Origin: Sphingomonas sp. Leaf357
GTDB taxonomy: Bacteria; Pseudomonadota; Alphaproteobacteria; Sphingomonadales; Sphingomonadaceae
DNA: 64,000 bases
Assembly (NCBI RefSeq): GCF_001423845.1
Contig: NZ_LMPM01000001.1
Span: forward strand, 1,465,493-1,529,492
Reading direction: 5' to 3'
Shown here one piece after another: positions 9,332 to 18,372 of the stretch (position 1 is its first letter; each line of letters begins with the position of its first letter). The position numbers and the translations under genes were made by a program. The notes below the pieces were generated by a model. It was given only the letters and a program-made list of their open reading frames with translations, had not been told where the DNA came from and made no database searches.

Positions 9332-10078
9332 TCAACTCCGCTCCCGCGCCTCGCGCACGGCTTTTTCCAGTTCCTCCAGCGGCAGGGCGGCCGAGACGAC
9401 CTTGTCGCCGATCACCCAGCTCGGCGTGCCGGTCATGCCGAGTTGCTGCGCTACCGCGGTGTTGGTGGCGATCTCGGTTTCGGCGCGCGGGGCCATGGCG
9501 GCGGCCTTGGCCATATCCACGCCTGCCGCTTTCGCGGCCGCGGCCAGCGTCGCCTCGCTCACCGGGCCGGCGGCGTAGAGCGCGTCGTGGAACGCCTTGA
9601 ACTTGCCCTGGTCCGCCGCCGCGAGGCTGAGCTTCGCCGCCGCCGCGCTTTCCGGCGCGAGGATCGGAAATTCGCGGAACACCACGCGCACCTTGGGATC
9701 GCGGCGGATCAACTCGGCGATCGTCGGCAGGCTCGACCGGCAGAAGCCGCAATTGTAATCGAAATATTCGACCAGCGTGACGTCGCCGTCCGGGTTGCCG
9801 GCCCAGGCATCGCCGAACGGCTCGAGGATCGCCTTGCGGTTGGCAGCGATCAGCTTGGCCGCGTCGCGCCGTTTTAGCCGGTCCATCGCCTCGGGAATGA
9901 TCTCCGGGTGCGCCAGCACATAGTCGCGCACGACGCCTTCGACGCGCGCCTGATCGACCCCCGACAGCGACCCCGGCGCAGCACGCTCCGCCACCCACAT
10001 GCCGCCCGCGCCGAGCAGCAGCGCAACCACCGTCACGCCGGCCAGCGCCAGCGGGCTCTTCGTCAGCTGCTCGATCAC
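9332..10078 (-). CDS. DsbA-family thioredoxin-like oxidoreductase, membrane-anchored
   Basis: 248 residues. An N-terminal hydrophobic segment (ALAGVTVVALLLGAGGMWVA) would anchor or export it. The redox motif is CGFC (Cys110 and Cys113) in VEYFDYNCGFCRSS, and the cis-proline loop is GMTGTPSWVIGD near residue 220, both typical of Com1/DsbA-like proteins that make or rearrange periplasmic disulphides. Its start overlaps the stop of the M48 protease gene by four bases, so both are one operon, linking two periplasmic quality-control functions. Confidence 0.92.
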   Translation of the reverse strand: MIEQLTKSPLALAGVTVVALLLGAGGMWVAERAAPGSLSGVDQARVEGVVRDYVLAHPEIIPEAMDRLKRRDAAKLIAANRKAILEPFGDAWAGNPDGDVTLVEYFDYNCGFCRSSLPTIAELIRRDPKVRVVFREFPILAPESAAAAKLSLAAADQGKFKAFHDALYAAGPVSEATLAAAAKAAGVDMAKAAAMAPRAETEIATNTAVAQQLGMTGTPSWVIGDKVVSAALPLEELEKAVREARERS

Positions 10079-11448
10079 CGGCGTTTCTGCTTCGGGTTGT
10101 CGTCCAGGTCGTTCTGCGCGGTCATCGCGATGTCCTGTGCGCGGATCCAGTCCGAGGAATTGGGCGTGAGGCCGGCCAGCGCGCCGCGCGCGGTGTAGGC
10201 GGCGAGGCGCGAATTGCCGTTCTGGCTCGCCTGTTCGGCCGTTGCCAGCATCGCGCGGGCGGTGTCGCCGGTGCGTTCGTAGACGGTACCGAGCTGATAC
10301 CAGGCGAACGGGTTCTGATCGTCGCGCTGCACCGCCTGGCGCAGAATCGTGATCGCCTCGGGATAATTCTTCTTGTCGTCGGTCGCGATCAGCGCGTGGC
10401 CGAACGTGGTGGCGATCAGCGGCGCGTTGTTCGACCGCGCCGTCGCCTCCCGCAACGGCACCAGAGCCTCGGCCGGCTTACCCGCCTCGAGCAGGATCTG
10501 GCCCTGGATCTCGAGGAAATAGGGGTCGTGCGGATCGGCCTTGATGAGCGCCGCCGCCTCGGCATCGGCCTTGTCGGGATAGCCGGATTTGTGGAACGCG
10601 TATGCGCGGGCGTAATGCGCGTAGACGCTCTGATCGCTTTCGGGGAAGACGTTGAGCGTGATCTTCGGATCGGCGACATAACCGCGCAGCTTCGCCTTCA
10701 CGCGCTTGAAGCGCTCCTCCAGTGCGGGATCGAGCTTGGCGTTCCACGATGCGCCGTTCATCAGATCGTTCTTGAGATTCTCGATCCGCTGGCCGCTCAA
10801 GGGATGGCTCTGCGCAAACGGATCGATATTCTTCAGGCCGTAGGCATATTCCTCGTTCTGCAGCTTGCGGAAGAAGGAGAGCATGCCGCGCCCGCTGACG
10901 CCCGAGGTGTTGAGATATTTGGCGCCCGCGGCGTCCGCCGTCGCCTCCTGCACGCGGGTGAAGGCGAGGAACTTGCCCTGCGCGGCGGCCTGGCCCATGC
11001 CCATGATCGCCATGCCGGCATCGCCCGCACCGGCGACCGCGGCGGCCAGACCGACGACCATGCTGAGGATCGAGATGCCGAGCGCCGGGCGCGCGCCGTT
11101 ATCCTGCAGCACGACGTGTCCGTCGGCGATATGGCCGAGCTCGTGCGCGATCACGCCCTGCACCTCGTTGGCATTATCCGCCGCCTGGATCAGGCCCGAA
11201 TGGACGTACACCGTCTGCCCGCCGGCGACGAAGGCGTTGATCGAATCGTCGTTGATCAGCACGACCTTGACGTTCGCCGGCGAGAGACCGGCGGCGACGA
11301 TTAACGGCCGCGACATGTTCGCGAACATCGCCTCGGTCTCGGCATCGCGCAGGATGGATTGCGCGACGGCCGGCTGCGCCCAGAGCAGGAGGGAGGCCGC
11401 GAGACCCGCGACCCATTTGGTATGTCCTGCGCGTTTCATGCTGCTCAT
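10075..11448 (-). CDS. M48 family metalloprotease with TPR repeats (BepA-like)
   Basis: About 457 residues from ATG 11448 (ATG 11439 is equally possible). Signal peptide KWVAGLAASLLLWAQPAVAQS. The zinc motif HELGH in GVIAHELGHIADGH lies near residue 102, with the third ligand Glu in VQEATADAAGAKYL. The C-terminal half is built of TPR-like helices (DPHDPYFLEIQGQILLEAGKPAEALVPL, DQNPFAWYQLGTVYERTGDTARA). This layout matches periplasmic BepA/YfgC proteases, which in E. coli degrade or assist misassembled outer-membrane LptD. Coupled to the DsbA-like gene. The 280 bases upstream hold only a short repeat. Confidence 0.92.
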   Translation of the reverse strand: MSSMKRAGHTKWVAGLAASLLLWAQPAVAQSILRDAETEAMFANMSRPLIVAAGLSPANVKVVLINDDSINAFVAGGQTVYVHSGLIQAADNANEVQGVIAHELGHIADGHVVLQDNGARPALGISILSMVVGLAAAVAGAGDAGMAIMGMGQAAAQGKFLAFTRVQEATADAAGAKYLNTSGVSGRGMLSFFRKLQNEEYAYGLKNIDPFAQSHPLSGQRIENLKNDLMNGASWNAKLDPALEERFKRVKAKLRGYVADPKITLNVFPESDQSVYAHYARAYAFHKSGYPDKADAEAAALIKADPHDPYFLEIQGQILLEAGKPAEALVPLREATARSNNAPLIATTFGHALIATDDKKNYPEAITILRQAVQRDDQNPFAWYQLGTVYERTGDTARAMLATAEQASQNGNSRLAAYTARGALAGLTPNSSDWIRAQDIAMTAQNDLDDNPKQKRR

Positions 11449-11532
11449 ATCGGGGAGTTTCGGTGCGGAGGCAATCGCATCGCGCGCCGGTTTTGGCGAT
11501 AGGGGGCTGAATGCCGGGTGAAGGGGATGGCC

Positions 11533-11555
11533 CCGCGAATGTTGAATATGTTGAA
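11533..11555 (-). repeat. 23-bp repeat identical to 5543-5565
   Basis: Read on the minus strand this is TTCAACATATTCAACATT plus CGCGG, identical over 23 bases to 5543-5565 and, like it, preceded by GCGC or CGCG and located about 85 bases upstream of a gene for an exported protein. Function unknown. Confidence 0.7.
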
Positions 11556-11729
11556 GCGCTGGCGGGGTTTTCAAACCCGATGCACTCGAAACGTGACCGC
11601 GACGCGACACCTGGGCGACACCCGGGGTACAGTGTCGATACGCGGGCGTGGAAAATAGAAGACTGGAGTGATGTCAAAGAGTGGAGATAGATTTTCACCT
11701 CCGGTCCAACATTACAAGTAAGCTTAAAT

Positions 11730-12275
11730 CTAATCTGTCTTGACGGGGGCGGTGACGAAATCCGCGGGATTTGGTCTTTTAAGAGGTTTGCCAATCAAGA
11801 GAGACGAGACCGCATCAAGGCGATCTCCCACCCATTCGCGCATAAAGTCGCGGTCCTCTTCGGACATGATTTCAGGCCCAAGGCGATCGGCCATGTCGTC
11901 CAAAACCAGGCACGTTCCCTCCAACGTGCTGCTGACAGCAACCAAGCGCCGTGCGAGCGAATTGCTGCCCTGATCGTCCAATTCGTAAATCGGGAAACGA
12001 TTTATCTCATTGATAATGCCCCTTAGTATCAAAGACGCGCCTTTAAGATTTATTGCCTGAGGCAGAAAATGTGCCGAGGTGCGATGGAAACTTTCTAGTC
12101 CTTCATATCCATTCGCCAGCAGTCTATTACCGGCGCTGCGCAATTGACGTTTGCGCTGCCAATGCGGTGCAAAAGCTGTGAAGTAGGTCAGCCCCAACGC
12201 AAGGGTCGCGCCGACAAACTGTGCCCATCCTGCAAGTTTGTCATGAGCTTCTAACCACGGGACTATTTCAGTCAT
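11730..12275 (-). CDS. Hypothetical membrane protein, A/T-richer than neighbours
   Basis: 181 residues from ATG 12275 (MTEIVPWLEAHDKLAGWAQF); an in-frame ATG at 12377 would add 34 residues but lies in a repeat. One membrane segment (about residues 15-33, FVGATLALGLTYFTAFAPHW), then a basic stretch and a soluble helical domain with several acidic turns. No family recognised. Base composition is visibly lower in GC than the surrounding genes, and it stands alone between a repeat and the M48 protease, so it may have been acquired by transfer. Confidence 0.65.
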   Translation of the reverse strand: MTEIVPWLEAHDKLAGWAQFVGATLALGLTYFTAFAPHWQRKRQLRSAGNRLLANGYEGLESFHRTSAHFLPQAINLKGASLILRGIINEINRFPIYELDDQGSNSLARRLVAVSSTLEGTCLVLDDMADRLGPEIMSEEDRDFMREWVGDRLDAVSSLLIGKPLKRPNPADFVTAPVKTD

Positions 12276-12380
12276 TTGCTCACCGAATCCATTTATTAAG
12301 TCGCTGTCAATTTTACGCTTTGCCTGTTCGCTGTGTAGCCCAAACAGCCCGACGTAGCAGAAAGCTTCTATTCCCACACC

Positions 12381-12460
12381 GTAATCCCAGCGCAGGCTGG
12401 GATTTCTTGGGCGAGCTGCTGGCCTATTGCCTAAGATCCCAGCCTGCGCTGGGATGACGT
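12381..12460. repeat. Intergenic inverted repeat (TAATCCCAGCGCAGGCTGGG type)
   Basis: Arms GTAATCCCAGCGCAGGCTGG and CCAGCCTGCGCTGGGATGAC face each other around 12421; each arm is itself a small palindrome. It resembles the family C elements (GTCATCCC...GGGATGACG) elsewhere in the window. Confidence 0.75.
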
Positions 12461-12521
12461 CGGGGGTGTCGATAGTTGCCGCTTTCTGCTCCGCTACCTT
12501 TCAGGTAGGGGAGCAGAACGA

Positions 12522-12562
12522 AGAAAAGGCCCCCTCCCGGTATGGGAGAGGGCCTTTTCTTT
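12522..12562 (-). terminator. Rho-independent terminator after rne
   Basis: The arms AAAAGGCCCCCTCCC and GGGAGAGGGCCTTTT pair around TATG just downstream of the rne stop; on the minus strand the stem is followed by TTTTCTTC. Confidence 0.85.
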
Positions 12563-12576
12563 AACCGCTCAGCGGA

Positions 12577-15324
12577 TCACGCGCCGAAGGTGCGTTGCCA
12601 CCAGCCGCGGCGGGGGCTGCCGGCTTCGCCGGGGTCGGCGTCGATCTCGCGCTCGCCCGATGGCGCCGTGGCCGGCCCGCCGGCGGCGTCGTCGACCGGA
12701 GCCGCGCCGTCCAGGCCATCGGCCGGGAGCGGGATGGCGGGGGCTTCGGCTTCCGCCGCGACATCCGCCTTCTTGGCGCGGGGCTTGCGCTTGGGCTTGG
12801 GGGCGGGCTCTTCCGAGACCGGCACGTCCATCATCGCCGGGCTTTCGACCGCTGGCTCTTCGGTCGGGGCGACATCGGCGGTGGCGGCCTTGCGACGACC
12901 GCGCTTCGGCTTGGCCGGGGCTTCGACCTCGGTCTCGGCGACCGGTGCCTCGACCACGGGGGCTTCGGCCTTGGCGGCCTTTACCGGTGCAGCCTCGGCG
13001 TCGCGCGCGCGGGGACGGCGGCGGCCCTTCTTGGGGGCTTCCGCTTCGGCCTCGGCCTCGGGCACCGGTTCGGCGACGACGAGGATGTCGTCCTGCGGCT
13101 CGGCCAGACGCACGGTCTCCCCTTCGGACTGGCCTTCGCGCGAACGCTCGCCCTCGCTGCGGCGACCGCCACGACGACCGCGACGGCCACGACGACGACG
13201 GCTTTCGCCTTCCTCGTCACCGGCGACCGGCTGCTCGCCGGCGAACTCGGCGGACGCTTCGGCGGCGACGTCGTTCTCGACCTCGGTATCGTCGGACGAA
13301 GCGGCTTCGTCCTCCGAACCCTCGGCACGGTTTTCCTCGCCTTCGGGACGGTTGCGACCGCGCCGACCGCGACGGCGGCGGCGCTTGCGCCCGCCCTCAT
13401 CGTCGGCCGACCGCTCGGCGCGTTCGCCACGCTCGCGCGGCTCGCGCGCCTGGCGGGGGGCCTCGTCCTCCTCGTCCTCGATCTCTTCGATCTCGTCCTC
13501 GATCTCCTCGGGATAGTCTTCCTCGACTTCCTGGATCGGGGCGGCGAAGCGCGGGGCGTGGGCCGGCGGCGGGCCGGACACCTCGACCGACATGCGCGCG
13601 CCTTCCTGCTCGCCGTCGGGCGTGACCTCGACCGTCACGCCGTAGCGATCCTCGATCTCGGCGAGATCGGCGCGCTTGCGGTTGAGCAGGTAGAAGGCGG
13701 CCTCGACGCTGGCGTGCAGCGTCAGGACCGAGCCGCGGCCCTGCGCAGCCTCTTCCTCGATCAGCCGCAGCGCGCCGACGCCGGCCGACGATGCGGTGCG
13801 CACCAGCCCGGTGCCCTCGCAGTGCGGGCAGGCACGGGTCGAGGCCTCGAGCACGCCGGTGCGCAGGCGCTGGCGGCTCATCTCCATCAGGCCGAACGAC
13901 GAGATGCGACCGACCTGGATGCGCGCGCGATCGTTCTTCAGCGCTTCCTTCATCGCCTTCTCGACCTTGCGGACGTTCGAGCCGTTATCCATGTCGATGA
14001 AGTCGATCACGACGAGGCCGGCCATGTCGCGCAGCCGCAGCTGACGGGCGATCTCTTGCGTCGCTTCGAGGTTGGTGGCGGTGGCGGTCTGTTCGATCGA
14101 ATGTTCGCGCGTGCTGCGGCCGGAGTTGATGTCGATCGACACCAAAGCCTCGGTCGGGTTGATGACCAGATAACCGCCCGATTTCAGCTGCACCACCGGG
14201 TGGTACATCGCGCCCAACTGATCCTCGACATGCGCGCGCTGGAATAGCGGCACGGCGTCGGAATAATGCTTCACCTTGCGCGCATGGCTCGGCATCAGCA
14301 GCTTCATGAATTCCCGGGCCTGACGATAGCCGTCCTCGCCCTCGACGATCACCTCGTCGATATCCTTATTGTAGATGTCGCGGATCGCACGCTTCAGCAG
14401 ATCGCTGTCGCCATAGACCAGAGCGGGCGCGGAGGAGGCGAGGGTGGTCTCGCGGATCCCGTCCCACAGACGCGCCAGATAATCGAAGTCGCGCTTGATT
14501 TCCTGCCGCGTGCGCTGCAGCCCGGCGGTGCGCACGATGCACCCCATCGACGGCGGCAGCTGCATGTCGGCCATGATCGACTTCAGCCGCTTGCGATCGC
14601 CAGCGTTCGAAATCTTCCGGCTGATCCCGCCGCCATGCGACGTGTTCGGCATCAGCACGCAATAGCGGCCGGCGAGGCTGAGATACGTCGTCAGCGCCGC
14701 GCCCTTGTTGCCGCGCTCTTCCTTGACGACCTGGACCAGCAGCACCTGACGGCGGCGGATCACGTCCTGGATCTTGTAGCGGTGGCGCAGGTTGCTGCGA
14801 CGCTCGCGCAGATCGTCGACCGCGGCATCGGCGGCGCTGCGCTTGCGACGGCGCGGGCGTTCCTGGCCGGATTCCTCCGCGGCGACTTCGGCGTCTACGC
14901 CGCCGTCATCCTCGAAACGCTCGACCGAATCCTCGTCGATGTCATCGCCGTGATCTTCCTCAGCGTGGCCCTCTTCATCGTGAAGCTCGTCCTCATCATC
15001 CTCATGCTCGGCGCGGAGCGCCGCCTCTTCGGCGGCATGCTCGGCCTCTTCGCGCAACAGGGCGTCGCGATCTTCCTTTGGGATCTGGTAATAATCGGGG
15101 TGGATCTCGCTGAAGGCGAGGAAGCCGTGGCGATTGCCGCCGTAATCGACGAACGCCGCCTGGAGCGACGGCTCCACGCGGGTGACCTTGGCGAGATAGA
15201 TATTGCCCTTGAGCTGCTTGTGCTCCGAGGATTCGAAATCAAATTCCTCGATACGGGTTCCGTTGACGACCGCCACACGGGTCTCTTCCCGGTGGCGCGC
15301 GTCGATCAGCATACGCATTGTCAT
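12577..15324 (-). CDS. rne: Ribonuclease E
   Basis: 915 residues from ATG 15324, which has GGAG eight bases upstream. Endoribonuclease of the RNA degradosome, processing and decaying mRNA and maturing rRNA/tRNA. The S1 domain (GNIYLAKVTRVEPSLQAAFV) holds a long acidic insertion at about residues 90-145, typical of alphaproteobacteria. Catalytic metal Asp residues lie in LVSIDINSG (about 397) and VVIDFIDM (about 441), and the Zn-link cysteines in RACPHCEGTG (about 499 and 502). The last 370 residues are disordered, alternating acidic, Arg-rich and Ala/Pro-rich blocks, and end in RRGWWQRTFGA; a GWW motif at this position binds PNPase in Caulobacter RNase E. Confidence 0.97.
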   Translation of the reverse strand: MTMRMLIDARHREETRVAVVNGTRIEEFDFESSEHKQLKGNIYLAKVTRVEPSLQAAFVDYGGNRHGFLAFSEIHPDYYQIPKEDRDALLREEAEHAAEEAALRAEHEDDEDELHDEEGHAEEDHGDDIDEDSVERFEDDGGVDAEVAAEESGQERPRRRKRSAADAAVDDLRERRSNLRHRYKIQDVIRRRQVLLVQVVKEERGNKGAALTTYLSLAGRYCVLMPNTSHGGGISRKISNAGDRKRLKSIMADMQLPPSMGCIVRTAGLQRTRQEIKRDFDYLARLWDGIRETTLASSAPALVYGDSDLLKRAIRDIYNKDIDEVIVEGEDGYRQAREFMKLLMPSHARKVKHYSDAVPLFQRAHVEDQLGAMYHPVVQLKSGGYLVINPTEALVSIDINSGRSTREHSIEQTATATNLEATQEIARQLRLRDMAGLVVIDFIDMDNGSNVRKVEKAMKEALKNDRARIQVGRISSFGLMEMSRQRLRTGVLEASTRACPHCEGTGLVRTASSAGVGALRLIEEEAAQGRGSVLTLHASVEAAFYLLNRKRADLAEIEDRYGVTVEVTPDGEQEGARMSVEVSGPPPAHAPRFAAPIQEVEEDYPEEIEDEIEEIEDEEDEAPRQAREPRERGERAERSADDEGGRKRRRRRGRRGRNRPEGEENRAEGSEDEAASSDDTEVENDVAAEASAEFAGEQPVAGDEEGESRRRRGRRGRRGGRRSEGERSREGQSEGETVRLAEPQDDILVVAEPVPEAEAEAEAPKKGRRRPRARDAEAAPVKAAKAEAPVVEAPVAETEVEAPAKPKRGRRKAATADVAPTEEPAVESPAMMDVPVSEEPAPKPKRKPRAKKADVAAEAEAPAIPLPADGLDGAAPVDDAAGGPATAPSGEREIDADPGEAGSPRRGWWQRTFGA

Positions 15325-15821
15325 GTAATATTCTCCGGGCGCGCGGTCCGGACCCGGTGAAGGGCCGCCGCGCGCGATTGTGATTCGGCGGTGCCTGGGG
15401 CGGTATGCCGCCCCGATGCGTGCCGGTTTCTGAAGGTTTCGAGATGGACGAATTTGCCTCTGCCCGCATGGCATGCCCCGGCATCTGGCCCTGGGCACCT
15501 GCCGCGTCCGCGCTCCCGCCGGCAAAAGCCGGGCGGAGCGGAGGGCAGGGGAAATGCATCATGCGAACGTCAACCTGGATGTGCCGCGTACCGGGGATTC
15601 CGGTGCGGCCATGAGAACCGGTAAACCTGAATCAGTTTTTCCGGTGCAATATCCTGACTAGCACCGCCGGATACAGACGGCAACCGACACATTTTCGCCC
15701 GCGCACGGGCAATATAATGATCAACGGCCTGTTAACCATGTCACCTTTAGCATGGCCCGGACAAGCGAGCGTGGCCGGCCCCGGCATCGCCCGCGCAACT
15801 CGTACCGGGACTGGCCCGCCG
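15325..15821. promoter_or_regulatory. Divergent rne / amidase intergenic region with rne leader hairpin
   Basis: About 500 bases without a supported gene. On the rne side, a perfect hairpin GGGGCGG-TATG-CCGCCCC lies at 15397-15414, about 75 bases before the rne start and therefore probably inside its leader. E. coli rne is autoregulated through leader hairpins; a similar role here is only an analogy. Promoters for both genes must lie here, but no convincing -35/-10 pair was identified. Confidence 0.5.
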
Positions 15822-16901
15822 ATGGTTTTTGACTGGACCGCGCCTGTTCCGGCACGGCAATACATCAGGGTGTCGCTGATACTCGCCTTGTTGGCCTGCT
15901 GGTTCGCCGGCACCCCCGCCTTGGCGACGATGGTCGATGGCGTCGACGTGACGCGCGACCGGGTGGTGGTGCGGTTCGATCAGCGGCTGGCGGATGCCAC
16001 TGCGCTGGTGGTGGTTGAGCCGAACCGTTTTGCACGCGAGGTCATGGGCGCGAATCCGTCGGCGATCGGCGCGTCGGGCGCGAGGCGCCCCGAATTGACG
16101 CTCGACCTCAGCACGCTCGGGGCGGCACCGCGCAGATACGAAGTGTCGCGCAAGGTGCCCAAGGCGATCCGGACGCTGGCGCTGCCGCGAGTCTATGGCG
16201 ATGACGACAGCCGCCCGCTGGTGGTGATCGATGCCGGACATGGCGGAATGGACCCGGGCGCGATCTCACAGGCCGATGGCCTGCGCGAGAAGGACGTAAC
16301 GCTGCGCATCGCCCGCGCGATCCGGGACGAACTGCTGAAGTCGGGCCGCGTGCGCGTCGCGCTGACGCGGGAGGACGATCGCTTCCTAGTTCTGCAGGAG
16401 CGCTACGGCATTGCGCGACGCTTGAAGGCGAGCCTGTTCATCTCGATCCATTGCGACAGCGTCGGATCGGGGCTGGCCAGCGGCGCGTCGGTCTACACCC
16501 TGTCGGAGGTCGCATCGGACAAGGAATCGGCCAAGCTGGCGGCACGCGAGAACAAGGCGGACATCATCGCCGGGCTCGATCTCGGCGGCGCGCCGGCCGA
16601 CATCTCCTCGATCCTGATCGACCTGACGCAGCGCGAGACGATGAACGCCTCGGCCAATTTCGCCCGTCTGCTCGGGCGCGAGGCGCAGCCGCTGATCCCG
16701 CTGAAGCCGAACTTCCACCGCATGGCCTCGCTTATCGTGCTGAAGGCACCGGACATGCCCTCGATCCTGTTCGAGACCGGCTATATCTCCAACCCCAGCG
16801 ACGCAGCGTTCATCGACTCGGCCGAAGGGCGCAAGCGCATCGCGGAGAGCGTGCGGCGCGCGGTGGAGGTGCATTTCGCGCGGCGGCTGGCGGCGAATTG
16901 A
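15822..16901 (+). CDS. N-acetylmuramoyl-L-alanine amidase (Amidase_3, AmiC-like)
   Basis: 359 residues from ATG 15822 (MVFDWTAPVPARQYIRV), giving a signal segment VSLILALLACWFAGTPALA; an in-frame ATG at 15717 would add 35 residues. An AMIN-like N-terminal domain precedes a zinc amidase domain: VVIDAGHGGMDPGAI (first His), Glu in LREKDVTL, SLFISIHCDSV (second His) and the C-terminal catalytic FETGYISNPSD. It cleaves the amide between MurNAc and the stem peptide, for daughter-cell separation. Divergent from rne, an arrangement seen in other alphaproteobacteria. Confidence 0.93.
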   Translation: MVFDWTAPVPARQYIRVSLILALLACWFAGTPALATMVDGVDVTRDRVVVRFDQRLADATALVVVEPNRFAREVMGANPSAIGASGARRPELTLDLSTLGAAPRRYEVSRKVPKAIRTLALPRVYGDDDSRPLVVIDAGHGGMDPGAISQADGLREKDVTLRIARAIRDELLKSGRVRVALTREDDRFLVLQERYGIARRLKASLFISIHCDSVGSGLASGASVYTLSEVASDKESAKLAARENKADIIAGLDLGGAPADISSILIDLTQRETMNASANFARLLGREAQPLIPLKPNFHRMASLIVLKAPDMPSILFETGYISNPSDAAFIDSAEGRKRIAESVRRAVEVHFARRLAAN

Positions 16902-16908
16902 TCGTCGT

Positions 16909-17011
16909 CATCCTGAACTTGTTTCCGGATCCAGGCGCGGTCGGGAGTGCCAGTGACCGTGTCCGTTTGGCGGATGAACGCGCCTGGATGCTGAAACGAG
17001 TTCAGCATGAC
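16909..17011. repeat. Intergenic inverted repeat, family B
   Basis: Arms GTCATCCTGAACTTGTTTCC and GAAACGAGTTCAGCATGACG, separated by about 65 bases, between the amidase stop and the convergent SleB-type gene. Same family as 9221-9326. Confidence 0.8.
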
Positions 17012-17031
17012 GAGGACGCGAAGCGCGCGGT

Positions 17032-18120
17032 TTACCGCAGCGGCTTGCCCGAATCCTTCCACCGGTCGAGGATCTGCGAATCGTCGGTTCTGCCCGACTT
17101 CGCCGCCACGGCCGCGACCGGCTTGCTGTAGCCCGCCACCGGCGTTCCGCTCTGTGCGTAGGCCGGCTGGATCGCCGCTACCGCGGTCGTCGGGGGCGAG
17201 GTTTGCGGAGCCTTGGCCGAGGCCGCGATCGTCGTGGGAGCCGTCGCCACCGTGGCTATCGTTTCCGGCGCGATCGATTCGGGCATCAGCGTGCGCGGGT
17301 GCGGGCCCGGCACGGGCTCGCCGCCGCGATAGACCTGTCTGAAGGCTTGCGGCGTGCCCCAATAGCCCTGCCAGCGATGAAAGAAATGCGCGCCGATCGC
17401 GGCCGTCATCACCAGGCTGCGGTTCCAGCCCGGCGTCACGGCATAGGTGTGGTAATGCGTCGCCTCACCGACCGATGCGAGCACCGATCCGTACAGCGCC
17501 GCCGCCGCGATGCGCATCGCGCGGGTCCACGACGCCCGGGCCGGCGGCCGCGCCATCGCGCCATCGCAGGCGAAGGAGAATTGGCACCCGCTGGCGCGCT
17601 CCGACCCCTGATAGACCACGCCGCACACCGTGGCCGGAAAGGCCGGATGGCGCACGCGGTTGAGGATCACCTGCGCCACCGCGCGCTGCCCGTCGTCCGG
17701 TTCGCTCCCGGCCTCGTAATAGATCGCGGCGGTCAGGCATTCGAGCGCGCGCCCGCGGTCGACCGCGCTGGCGAGACGTGTCGAGAAAGGCTGGGCCGGG
17801 GTGACGGTCCTGTCCGGCGTGAGCACCGCCGCCTCGGGCGGGATCGGCAGATCGGGCAGGCTGGCCGTCCCGGTCGCGCCCGCCGCCGGGGCGGCATGGT
17901 CGTCGGCGGCGTAGAGATCGGCGGCACCGGGAAAATGATCCTCCGCTTCGTAGCCGGTGGCGTGGATCGCCGGCACTATGGCCGGCGCGTCCTGCGCGGT
18001 GATCGCGCGCAGGGTGGCGTGCGCCGACATCCCCGCGCCGACCAGGGCGATGAGCGCGGCCACGCCCAGCGGGGTGGGCAGGTGCTTACGGAGCCAGAGC
18101 GTGATGGATGTCGGCGTCAC
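17032..18120 (-). CDS. Cell wall hydrolase (SleB / Hydrolase_2 family)
   Basis: 362 residues. One N-terminal membrane segment (PLGVAALIALVGAGMSAHA), a Pro/Ala-rich linker, then the Hydrolase_2 domain at about residues 125-245: LTAAIYYEAGSEPDDGQRAVAQVILNRV (catalytic Glu region), GVVYQGSERASGCQFSFACDG and GATHYHTYAVTPGW-type end (here GEATHYHTYAVTPGW). The family cuts peptidoglycan glycan strands. The C-terminal 100 residues are low-complexity Ala/Thr/Pro. It faces the amidase gene convergently, so two wall hydrolases are neighbours. Confidence 0.9.
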   Translation of the reverse strand: MTPTSITLWLRKHLPTPLGVAALIALVGAGMSAHATLRAITAQDAPAIVPAIHATGYEAEDHFPGAADLYAADDHAAPAAGATGTASLPDLPIPPEAAVLTPDRTVTPAQPFSTRLASAVDRGRALECLTAAIYYEAGSEPDDGQRAVAQVILNRVRHPAFPATVCGVVYQGSERASGCQFSFACDGAMARPPARASWTRAMRIAAAALYGSVLASVGEATHYHTYAVTPGWNRSLVMTAAIGAHFFHRWQGYWGTPQAFRQVYRGGEPVPGPHPRTLMPESIAPETIATVATAPTTIAASAKAPQTSPPTTAVAAIQPAYAQSGTPVAGYSKPVAAVAAKSGRTDDSQILDRWKDSGKPLR

Positions 18121-18240
18121 GCCGACGCGTGTAGCCGATCAGGCCTTAACGTGTTGCTGACGGGCGTGGGGACCCATGCACCGTCCGTCATGACAGGCTC
18201 AGCCCGAACGGGGGCGGGGTTCGCGGCCCTTGAACCGCTC

Positions 18241-18326
18241 CCGTCATCCCGGACTTGATCCGGGATCCCGCTGTTGCCCCGCACTCGGTAGAAGAAGCGG
18301 GATCCCCGCCGGCGCGGGGATGACGG
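18241..18326. repeat. Intergenic inverted repeat, family C (CCGTCATCCCGGACTTGATC type)
   Basis: Left arm CCGTCATCCCGGACTTGATC, right arm GGGATCCCCGCCGGCGCGGGGATGACGG in part. A partial family A arm (TGACAGGCTCAGCCCGAACG) precedes it at about 18190. Related elements are at 30301, 42059 and 44953. Confidence 0.75.
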
Positions 18327-18372
18327 TGGTGGGCACCGTTACGCCGTGCGCCGCCCTCACCGAACCGGCGGT

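Noticed and set aside
12595..14247. Long plus-strand open frame opposite rne (550 codons)
   Set aside because: It mirrors the GC-rich, low-complexity rne 3' half, has no domain, and the minus-strand RNase E is unambiguous.
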